Positions 9,138-15,937 of a stretch of DNA of 64,000 nucleotides are shown in pieces; within the stretch, counting starts at the first letter, position 1; each line of letters begins with the position of its first letter. Under the pieces are notes generated by a model. The model searched no databases, had not been told where the DNA came from, and worked only from the letters and a program-made list of their open reading frames with translations. Position numbers and translations under genes: made by a program. Source of the DNA: Spirosoma luteum DSM 19990 (GTDB lineage Bacteria > Bacteroidota > Bacteroidia > Cytophagales > Spirosomataceae); NCBI RefSeq assembly GCF_000374065.1, contig NZ_KB893245.1:1-64000 (forward strand). The letters are read 5' to 3'.

Positions 9138-9185
9138 ATGATTTTGCAACTCATTACATATCGGCATCACCATTCTGAGCGGTAA
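9138..9185 (+). CDS. hisL: his operon leader peptide, 15 residues
   Basis: An ATG frame encodes MILQLITYRHHHSER followed by TAA. Three consecutive histidine codons (CAT CAC CAT, 9165-9173) lie just before the first arm of an RNA hairpin, and a terminator sits directly before hisH. This is the classical arrangement of an amino-acid attenuator: ribosomes stall at the His codons when charged tRNA-His is scarce. The ATG begins at or within 1-2 bases of the predicted transcription start, so translation would be leaderless. Too short for ordinary gene callers. Confidence 0.85.
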   Translation: MILQLITYRHHHSER

Positions 9186-9281
9186 CGCAGCAGAACGAGA
9201 TGCATTTGTTTGTGAGTCCGGATAGACAATTCTGATTTCCACAATATACAAAGCCCGGTTCTGCTCAAGAGCCGGGCTTTT
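9173..9281 (+). promoter_or_regulatory. his transcription attenuator (alternative hairpins)
   Basis: Hairpin 1:2: TTCTG (9173-9177) plus GC pairs with GC plus CAGAA (9191-9195). Antiterminator 2:3: AGCAGAAC (9189-9196) is exactly complementary to GTTCTGCT (9258-9265). Terminator 3:4: a 13-bp stem (9250-9262 with 9268-9280, one G-T pair), loop GCTCA. Forming 2:3 destroys the terminator stem. A ribosome stalled at His codons 9165-9173 would cover arm 1 and free arm 2; one that reaches the stop at 9183 would cover arm 2 and allow termination. hisH starts six bases after the stem. Confidence 0.85.
9250..9280 (+). terminator. Attenuator terminator directly before hisH
   Basis: A 13-bp G+C-rich stem with a five-base loop (GCTCA), followed by TACTTTATG; the hisH ATG is at 9287. 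The T-tract includes the last stem bases (TTTTACTTT). It can also end transcripts from the DUF72 gene. Confidence 0.85.
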
Positions 9282-9286
9282 ACTTT

Positions 9287-9892
9287 ATGAAAACGGTCAT
9301 TATAAAATACAACGCCGGCAATGTTCAGTCGGTTATGTACGCCCTGGAACGGTTGGGTGCCAGCTACCTGCTGACGGATGACGAAGCCGAAATACGTTCG
9401 GCTGACAAGGTTATCTTTCCGGGTGTGGGCGAAGCCAGCACGGCCATGGCTTACCTGCGGGAACGCGGACTGGATAAACTAATACCATCCCTGAAACAGC
9501 CTGTGCTGGGTACCTGCGTGGGTATGCAGCTCATGTGCCGGTATTCGGAAGAGAACAATACAACGTGTATGGGTATTTTTGATATTGATGTTCGGCGGTT
9601 TCCTGCTACGCCTGGCTTTAAAGTACCCCACACGGGCTGGAACAATATTCATTCGTTGCAGGGGCCGCTGACGGCAGGAATAACCGCAAATGCCTACGTT
9701 TACTTCGTCCATAGTTACGCGGCTGATGTTTGCCCGCAAACAACGGCTATTTGCGATTATATTCGTCCGTTTAGTGCAATGCTGCACCGCGATAATTTTT
9801 ACGCAGCCCAGTTTCACACGGAAATAAGTGGAGATACCGGGCAACGCATTCTGGATAATTTCCTTAACCTACAACACGGACAAGCAAAATAA
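9287..9892 (+). CDS. hisH: Imidazole glycerol phosphate synthase, glutaminase subunit
   Basis: 201 residues. Class I glutamine amidotransferase: oxyanion segment FPGVGEA near 46, nucleophile Cys in GTCVGMQLM around residue 77, and His/Glu of the triad in QFHTEIS near 178-184. HisH supplies ammonia to HisF to form IGP and AICAR. The triad segment is usually FHPE; here Pro is replaced by Thr, but His and Glu remain. It starts six bases after the attenuator stem with no Shine-Dalgarno sequence. First structural gene of hisH-hisA-hisF. Confidence 0.93.
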   Translation: MKTVIIKYNAGNVQSVMYALERLGASYLLTDDEAEIRSADKVIFPGVGEASTAMAYLRERGLDKLIPSLKQPVLGTCVGMQLMCRYSEENNTTCMGIFDIDVRRFPATPGFKVPHTGWNNIHSLQGPLTAGITANAYVYFVHSYAADVCPQTTAICDYIRPFSAMLHRDNFYAAQFHTEISGDTGQRILDNFLNLQHGQAK

Positions 9893-9918
9893 CAGTCGCA
9901 CAAGACGTCTACATCACT

Positions 9919-10641
9919 ATGTACATTATTCCCGCAATTGACCTTATTGATGGCAAAGCCGTTCGACTGACTCAGGGTGATTACAACCAAAAGAAAGAAT
10001 ACAATGCCCGGCCGCTCGAAGTGGCCAAACAATTTGAAGGGGCTGGGTTGAAGCGACTTCACCTCGTTGACCTCGATGGCGCTAAAGAAAAACGGGTTAT
10101 CAACTGGAAAGTGCTGGAACTGATAGCCTCCCAGACGAGCCTCAACGTCGACTTCGGAGGAGGAGTACAGTCCGATGAGGATTTACGCATTGTGTTCGAG
10201 TGCGGGGCCAAACAAGTTACAGGCGGCAGTATTGCCGTGAAGCAACCCGATGAGCTGGAGCGCTGGCTTTCGAAACATGGCCCGGAAAAAATAATTCTGG
10301 GAGCCGATGCAAAAAACGAGAAAATCGCGGTAAGTGGTTGGGAAGAAGGGACCGATGTCTGGATCTACGACTTTCTGGAGCAATGGGTCGATAAGGGAAT
10401 CAAGTACGTTATCAGCACTGATGTAGCCAAAGATGGGTTACTACAGGGACCTTCGTTTGACCTGTACCGAAATATGCAAGACCGCTTTCCCGACTTGCAG
10501 ATTATCGCTAGTGGTGGCGTAAGCAACATGGACGATATTGAAATCCTGGCTGATATGGGGGTTTTCGGTGTTATTGTGGGTAAGGCGATTTATGAAGGGC
10601 GTGTGACGTTGAGCGAATTACAGAAGATTAGTGGGATATAA
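9919..10641 (+). CDS. hisA: 1-(5-phosphoribosyl)-5-[(5-phosphoribosylamino)methylideneamino]imidazole-4-carboxamide isomerase
   Basis: 240 residues, (beta/alpha)8 barrel with the half-barrel duplication: IPAIDLIDGKAVRLTQG (catalytic Asp8) at the N-terminus, VDFGGGVQ in the first half, and STDVAKDG and ASGGVSN with a second phosphate-binding site in the second half. It performs the Amadori isomerisation of ProFAR before the HisHF reaction. It begins 26 bases after hisH, so the two are co-transcribed under the attenuator. Confidence 0.96.
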   Translation: MYIIPAIDLIDGKAVRLTQGDYNQKKEYNARPLEVAKQFEGAGLKRLHLVDLDGAKEKRVINWKVLELIASQTSLNVDFGGGVQSDEDLRIVFECGAKQVTGGSIAVKQPDELERWLSKHGPEKIILGADAKNEKIAVSGWEEGTDVWIYDFLEQWVDKGIKYVISTDVAKDGLLQGPSFDLYRNMQDRFPDLQIIASGGVSNMDDIEILADMGVFGVIVGKAIYEGRVTLSELQKISGI

Positions 10642-10733
10642 AATGAACGCTAACGAAAACGTGACCAGAGTAGTCAGTCAACTGTAAGAAATTCCGGGTT
10701 GAAATAGTCTACATACCCATTTGCTATTTCCTT

Positions 10734-10773
10734 TTTCCATCAGCGGGCGAATTAATTCGCCCGCTGATGGAAA
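10734..10773. repeat. Perfect 40-bp loopless palindrome between hisA and hisF
   Basis: TTTCCATCAGCGGGCGAATT at 10734-10753 is followed immediately by its exact reverse complement at 10754-10773. It lies in the 188-base gap between hisA and hisF. Neither strand has a T-run after it. It would form a very stable RNA hairpin within the his transcript and could act as a processing, stabilising or partial termination element. Confidence 0.92.
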
Positions 10774-10829
10774 GGTCAATACCACTGTTTTAAAGAGACC
10801 TAAACGCATTTTTAACATCAATAACAATA

Positions 10830-11585
10830 ATGCTCACAAAACGCATCATTCCCTGCCTTGATATTAAAGACGGCCGTACCGTAAAAGGCACTAATTTTGT
10901 CAACCTGCGCGACGCTGGCGATCCCGTTGCTCTGGCTGCTATCTATGCCGAGCAGGGTGCTGATGAACTGGTTTTTCTGGATATTACGGCTACCGTCGAC
11001 GAACGAAAGACCTTGATTGAACTCGTGCGCAATGTGGCGCATACCATCAATATACCGTTCACGGTTGGGGGCGGCATTTCATCCGTTGCCGATGTATCGG
11101 CGTTGCTCAATGCGGGAGCCGACAAGATTTCAATTAACTCCTCCGCCGTTCGAAATCCCCAACTGGTAAACGAACTGGCACTGGAATTTGGTAGCCAATG
11201 CATTGTAGTGGCCATTGATACCCGGTACGTGAACGGTGAACACATTGTTCATACGTATGGTGGTCGTCGACCCACAGCGTTACGAACAATTGCCTGGGCT
11301 AAAGAAGTTGAGGACCGGGGGGCTGGTGAGATTCTGTTAACCTCCATGGATACAGATGGTACTAAAGCCGGTTTTGCCATTAAATTGACTGCTCAAATTT
11401 CAGGCTCGGCCAATATTCCCGTCATTGCATCGGGTGGAGCCGGGTTAATGGAACATTTTGTCGATGTGTTTACTACGGGTAAGGCTGATGCAGGGTTGGC
11501 TGCCAGTATTTTTCACTTCAAGGAAATCGACATTCCTGTTCTAAAGCGCTATTTGCAAGAGAATGGGGTCGAAATGCGGTTGTGA
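10830..11585 (+). CDS. hisF: Imidazole glycerol phosphate synthase, cyclase subunit
   Basis: 251 residues, barrel partner of HisH. Catalytic Asp11 is in [12 protein letters not shown]. Other motifs are [16 protein letters not shown] (second half), [14 protein letters not shown] with the second catalytic Asp, and ASGGAG near 202. It uses ammonia channelled from HisH. It is separated from hisA by 188 bases that hold a 40-bp palindrome, so its expression could be set apart from hisHA. It converges with the outer-membrane gene that ends 20 bases away. Confidence 0.96.
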   Translation: MLTKRIIPCLDIKDGRTVKGTNFVNLRDAGDPVALAAIYAEQGADELVFLDITATVDERKTLIELVRNVAHTINIPFTVGGGISSVADVSALLNAGADKISINSSAVRNPQLVNELALEFGSQCIVVAIDTRYVNGEHIVHTYGGRRPTALRTIAWAKEVEDRGAGEILLTSMDTDGTKAGFAIKLTAQISGSANIPVIASGGAGLMEHFVDVFTTGKADAGLAASIFHFKEIDIPVLKRYLQENGVEMRL

Positions 11586-11604
11586 CAGATAACTGGAGTA
11601 GACA

Positions 11605-12504
11605 TTAAAACCGGAATCCTAACTCCATTGAAACAATACGGTTTTTGGATATCAACTCGCTGCTGCGAGATACGTTTATCAATCCTCGCTGGTAACTCAT
11701 GCCGATGTTGACGGCATTGTTCTGATTGATTTTGTACTGAATACCCGTACCGAGTAACAGTTCAATATCAACAAATCCATATTGCCTGCTGGTTCCGTTC
11801 TCCGCAGTATAAAGGCCATTTCGAGCCTGGTCCAGTGCTTTCTCTGCCAACTTCACACTAAACAAACCACCCGTCTGTACGTACAGACGCAGATTGGGCG
11901 CGATGTTGTTGGCAAACAGTTTCACCGTAGCCGGAATTTGCAGGTACTGTAAATTGTACACCGATTCTTTTCCGGGCGTGCCCGGATTCCAGCGGGCCTG
12001 ACCAAACGTGCCGGGCATCTGAAAACCTGAACGCTTTATGGTATACCAAAGGCCACTGCTAAAAGCATAGCGGTTTTTGAAGAAAAAGTAGTCCAGTGAT
12101 GGACCCACACTCATTCGAACCCCTGGTCCATTGTTCTGGAAACCGGCATAAGCACCCTTTCCTTCGGCGGTGTTCAGATTGAGGGAGGGAGCAAACCGGA
12201 TGCTCATTTCAATGAGGTGCGTTGGCCAGGCATAGTCAGGTCCGGAACCATAGCCATTATTCTCGGCCTCATCATTAGCTTGCCGGTCCTTTTTTCGTTT
12301 ACGGCCTTTTCTATCATCGTCGTAGTCCCGCTTATTCTGGTCCTGACCGTCGTAGTTATCACCCAGAATTTTGCGAAATCGCTTTTCTGTTACGCTGGAT
12401 TCTTTTGTCCGTAACCGGTATAATGCGTTCGAAGCCGTTTGTGCCCAACCGAGGCTACCTGCCCAGAGAACCAAAATCAACCCTAACCCTGCAACTTTTT
12501 TCAT
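11605..12504 (-). CDS. Outer membrane beta-barrel protein
   Basis: 299 residues. A signal peptide (MKKVAGLGLILVLWAGSLGWAQ) is followed by a very charged Asp/Arg/Lys-rich linker at about 40-85, then alternating amphipathic strands (e.g. YFFFKNRYAFSSGLWYTIKR, LQYLQIPATVKLF) ending in VSMELGFRF with a terminal Phe, as in outer-membrane barrels of the PorT/OmpA-like b-brl_2 type. Function unknown. It is divergent from gldB (40-base gap). The charged linker is unusual for these small barrels. Confidence 0.75.
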   Translation of the reverse strand: MKKVAGLGLILVLWAGSLGWAQTASNALYRLRTKESSVTEKRFRKILGDNYDGQDQNKRDYDDDRKGRKRKKDRQANDEAENNGYGSGPDYAWPTHLIEMSIRFAPSLNLNTAEGKGAYAGFQNNGPGVRMSVGPSLDYFFFKNRYAFSSGLWYTIKRSGFQMPGTFGQARWNPGTPGKESVYNLQYLQIPATVKLFANNIAPNLRLYVQTGGLFSVKLAEKALDQARNGLYTAENGTSRQYGFVDIELLLGTGIQYKINQNNAVNIGMSYQRGLINVSRSSELISKNRIVSMELGFRF

Positions 12505-12511
12505 AATTTTG
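12504..12511 (+). promoter_or_regulatory. Candidate -7 element of gldB
   Basis: TAATTTTG matches TAnnTTTG about 33 bases before the gldB ATG, overlapping by one base the start codon of the divergent barrel gene. No clear -33 element. Confidence 0.4.
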
Positions 12512-12543
12512 CACGTTTTCTATATTGAAAACTATCCCATTTC

Positions 12544-13518
12544 ATGCACCTACGCGCAGCCCTGACGGGGATTTTTTGTCTGTTTATAGTAGCTTCGTGT
12601 CAGAAGAACGAAGATATAGCGTTTGTCCGGCTCGATAAGCAACTCTTTTCCAGCAAGTCGCCCGACAGTGTCCGGGCTTTATTGAATAAATATCCGGCCG
12701 TTGCTCAATTGTACTTTAACGCGAACGATGCCGGAAATGATACAGCCCTGGTTCATGAATTGACCAACCGGACTTCCAATCCAGCACTTATTGCCTTTAA
12801 CCAGCAGATTCAGGACCAGTTTGGCGACATGGCCGACCTGCGTATGCAGCTAGCCGATGCTTTTGCCAACATCAGAAAAGACTTTCCTGACTTTAACTCT
12901 CCCAACGTCGTTACCGTTTCAACAGGCTTTATGGGGCCTGATCTGGTCGTTACGGATAGCCTTATTGTGATTGGGCTTGATTACTTCGCCGGTCCTAAAG
13001 CAAAATACCGCCCACCAGGTCAGGAATTTCCTGAATACATATTACGCCGTTATGCTAAGGAATACATCGTCCCGGCCATTGTTTTTGCTATTTCAGATAA
13101 ATACAATGCCACTAACCGTACCGATCAAACAATGCTGGCCGATATGATTTACTACGGTAAAGGGTATGTGTTCACTAAAAGCATGTTGCCCGAGGTGCCA
13201 GATAGTTTAATCATTGGTTACTCAGATAAGCAATTGACCCAAACGTTTAATGCCCAAGACGTTGTTTGGGCACATTTTATTGATAATCAATTGTTGTATC
13301 AAACGAATCCGGCCGTAAAACAGCGATATTTGAACGAAAGACCGTTTACCGCCGAAATTGGTCAGGCTGCTCCCGGTGCTATTGGTCGCTGGCTGGGATG
13401 GCGAATTGTCGGGAAATATCATGATGAACACGCCGGTGTTAGCATGGCCGAGCTGATGCGAAACGCCGATGCCCGACAGATCTTTGAACAATCGGGCTAC
13501 AAAGGACAAAAAGAATAA
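12544..13518 (+). CDS. gldB: Gliding motility lipoprotein GldB
   Basis: 324 residues. Lipoprotein signal MHLRAALTGIFCLFIVASC with the lipid Cys at 19. The mature part shows the GldB layout: VRLDKQLF, FPDFNSPNVVTVSTGFMGPDLVVTDSLIVIGLDYFAGP in the middle, and the C-terminal GRWLGWRIVGKYH with an SMAELM segment. GldB belongs to the gliding/type IX secretion-associated set of Bacteroidota, although its exact role is unclear and it also occurs in non-gliding species. Followed by an ABC exporter 85 bases on. Confidence 0.88.
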   Translation: MHLRAALTGIFCLFIVASCQKNEDIAFVRLDKQLFSSKSPDSVRALLNKYPAVAQLYFNANDAGNDTALVHELTNRTSNPALIAFNQQIQDQFGDMADLRMQLADAFANIRKDFPDFNSPNVVTVSTGFMGPDLVVTDSLIVIGLDYFAGPKAKYRPPGQEFPEYILRRYAKEYIVPAIVFAISDKYNATNRTDQTMLADMIYYGKGYVFTKSMLPEVPDSLIIGYSDKQLTQTFNAQDVVWAHFIDNQLLYQTNPAVKQRYLNERPFTAEIGQAAPGAIGRWLGWRIVGKYHDEHAGVSMAELMRNADARQIFEQSGYKGQKE

Positions 13519-13603
13519 TCGGCTTGTAACGGAGCAGGAGCGGCTAAAAGCATACATGCAACGAATGCTCTGACAAAAGACCGTTTATCAACTACCAGTA
13601 ACT

Positions 13604-15418
13604 ATGGCAAAACGAGGACGAAGTTTTGGTGAAGAAGCCAATCCGGAAGATAAAAAGAAACTAAGCAGCGAGGGAGTAAAAAAAGCCCTGAGTATATTCC
13701 GGTTCGTGAAACCGTACCGGACTCAATACATTATTGGGTTTTTGTTTCTGATTCTGTCGACGGGTACAACCATGAGTTTTGGCTTGCTCATTGGTCAGAT
13801 TACGAGTGTTATTCAGGGTAATTCGGCTTTTACGCTTAATCAGGTGACGCTGTTTTTTGTCGGCGTCCTGATAGCTCAGGCCATCTTTTCGTTTTTCCGT
13901 ATTTACTTTTTTTCTCAGGTAAGTGAGCGGGCCATGGCCGATGTACGCCGGGCAACCTACAGTAAAATTATCACCCTGCCCATTCCCTTTTTTGAACAAC
14001 GGCGGGTTGGTGAATTGACCAGTCGTATCTCGTCCGATATTTCGCAGTTACAGGATGTACTGACGCTAACAGTAGCCGAACTGTTTCGGCAGGTAGGCAC
14101 GCTCACGATTGGTACAGCTATCATTTTTTATGTATCCTGGAAGCTGACGCTGTTTATGCTGGCTACCTTTCCGATCATTATTGTGGCCGCTATGGTATTT
14201 GGTCGGTTTATTCGCAGCTTATCGAAAAAGGCGCAGGATTTACTGGCTCAGGCGAACATCATCGTTGAAGAAACACTCCAATCGGTCAATGTGGTGAAAG
14301 CATTCACCAACGAGAAACTGGAAATAAACCGCTATGGCTCGGCGCTGCAACTGGTTGTCGATACGGCGTTGCATGCCGCCAAATTCCGGGGAGTGTTCGT
14401 TTCGTTCATCATCTTCGCGCTCTTCGGTGGTATCATTGGCGTTGTCTGGTACGGCGGTTCACTGGTACTGTCTAATGAAATGCCTTTTGCCGATTTACTG
14501 ACGTTTATTGTATACACCACATTCATTGGTGGCTCCGTGGCTGGAATGGGCGATTTGTACGCTCAGTTGCAGAAAACGATTGGCTCGTCGGAGCGGATTC
14601 TGGAAATTCTAGAAGAGCCTTCGGAAGTGAACGCTGCTGAGGAATTGCCACTCTTTGTACCCGTACAGGGAAATGTAGAATTTACGGATGTCCGATTCGC
14701 TTACCCATCCCGTCCGGATATAACCGTGCTAAAAGGCATTTCACTATCCGTAGCTGCCGGGCGTAAAATTGCGCTGGTCGGGCAGAGTGGAGCCGGTAAA
14801 TCAACGATTGTTCAACTGCTAATGCGGTATTATCCGGTAGGTAGCGGAAACGTTACCGTTGATGGTCGTGATTTGGCCGGTTTTAATGTCACTGAGTTAC
14901 GTAAGAATATTGCCGTTGTACCACAGGAGGTTATGCTTTTCGGCGGTACCATTATGGAAAATATCCAGTACGGTAAGGCCGGAGCTTCGGAAACCGAGAT
15001 TCGGGAAGCAGCCCGCAAAGCAAATGCGCTCCAGTTTATCGACTCGTTTCCCGAAGGCCTGCAAACCATTGTGGGCGAACGGGGGGTTAAATTATCGGGC
15101 GGGCAACGGCAGCGAATTGCCATTGCCCGGGCCATCCTGAAAGACCCGGCTATTCTTATTCTTGATGAAGCAACGAGTTCGCTTGATGCCGAGTCGGAAC
15201 GGTTGGTGCAGGAAGCACTGGATAAACTGATGCAAAACCGTACGACCATTATCATTGCCCACCGCCTGGCAACCATCCGCAAAGTAGACCGAATTTATGT
15301 CATAAACGAAGGGCAGATTGCCGAATCCGGCACCCACGACGAGCTTGCCTTGCAGGAAGACGGTATCTACGCCAATCTGGTAAAGCTACAATTCGAAACG
15401 ACCGAAAACACATTGTAA
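13604..15418 (+). CDS. ABC transporter, fused permease and ATPase (MsbA/multidrug type)
   Basis: 604 residues. An N-terminal ABC_membrane domain with about six helices (first near 45-65, IIGFLFLILSTGTTMSFGLLIG) is followed by a nucleotide-binding domain: Walker A GQSGAGKST near 393-401, Q-loop VVPQEVMLF, signature LSGGQRQRIAIARA, Walker B ILILDEATSSLDAES and H-loop IIAHRL. A half-transporter expected to dimerise in the inner membrane; lipid A/lipid or drug export is typical, but the substrate is not readable. Downstream of gldB, upstream of the Fur gene by 31 bases. Confidence 0.92.
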   Translation: MAKRGRSFGEEANPEDKKKLSSEGVKKALSIFRFVKPYRTQYIIGFLFLILSTGTTMSFGLLIGQITSVIQGNSAFTLNQVTLFFVGVLIAQAIFSFFRIYFFSQVSERAMADVRRATYSKIITLPIPFFEQRRVGELTSRISSDISQLQDVLTLTVAELFRQVGTLTIGTAIIFYVSWKLTLFMLATFPIIIVAAMVFGRFIRSLSKKAQDLLAQANIIVEETLQSVNVVKAFTNEKLEINRYGSALQLVVDTALHAAKFRGVFVSFIIFALFGGIIGVVWYGGSLVLSNEMPFADLLTFIVYTTFIGGSVAGMGDLYAQLQKTIGSSERILEILEEPSEVNAAEELPLFVPVQGNVEFTDVRFAYPSRPDITVLKGISLSVAAGRKIALVGQSGAGKSTIVQLLMRYYPVGSGNVTVDGRDLAGFNVTELRKNIAVVPQEVMLFGGTIMENIQYGKAGASETEIREAARKANALQFIDSFPEGLQTIVGERGVKLSGGQRQRIAIARAILKDPAILILDEATSSLDAESERLVQEALDKLMQNRTTIIIAHRLATIRKVDRIYVINEGQIAESGTHDELALQEDGIYANLVKLQFETTENTL

Positions 15419-15449
15419 TTCGTTGTTAGAGAACAACCAATAAATAGGT

Positions 15450-15866
15450 ATGGCTTCTGCATCTAAAACATTGAAAGAATTTAACCTGCGCCATACAAAC
15501 GGGCGCGAGGAAGTACTTGATTTGTTTCTGAACGCGGGTCGGGCCCTGGCGCATAACGATGTTGAGAATGGTCTTGGCCCCGACCACGACCGGGTAACCA
15601 TTTACCGCACACTACGAACATTTCTGGACAAAGGCTTACTGCACAAAGTCCTGGATGATGAAGGGGGGACAAAATATGCCCTTTGCCGGGAAACCTGTGC
15701 GGATGGCCACCATCACCACGACCATATCCATTTCAAGTGTGAAGCCTGTGGTCAAACCACCTGCCTGGACGAGGTAGGCATTCCACCCATTACCCTACCC
15801 AAAGGGTACGACCGTAAAGAAACGAATCTGCTGATTCAAGGCGTTTGCCAGGGGTGTAATCAATAA
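15450..15866 (+). CDS. Fur family transcriptional regulator (Fur/Zur type)
   Basis: 138 residues. A winged-helix N-terminus (LKEFNLRHTNGREEVLDLFL, then DRVTIYRTLRTFLDKGLLHKV) and a metal-binding C-terminus with a His cluster GHHHHDHIHFKCEACG, followed by a second CQGC near the end: two CxxC pairs for structural zinc. Fur proteins repress metal-uptake genes when metal-loaded. Iron, zinc or peroxide sensing cannot be separated from sequence. It lies 31 bases after the ABC exporter and could be in its transcript. Confidence 0.9.
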   Translation: MASASKTLKEFNLRHTNGREEVLDLFLNAGRALAHNDVENGLGPDHDRVTIYRTLRTFLDKGLLHKVLDDEGGTKYALCRETCADGHHHHDHIHFKCEACGQTTCLDEVGIPPITLPKGYDRKETNLLIQGVCQGCNQ

Positions 15867-15937
15867 TGGGTGAAAACCTTGTCATTCATAGATTATAATT
15901 TCCGGTTACTACTCTGGTAAACCGGTTGTATTATTAT

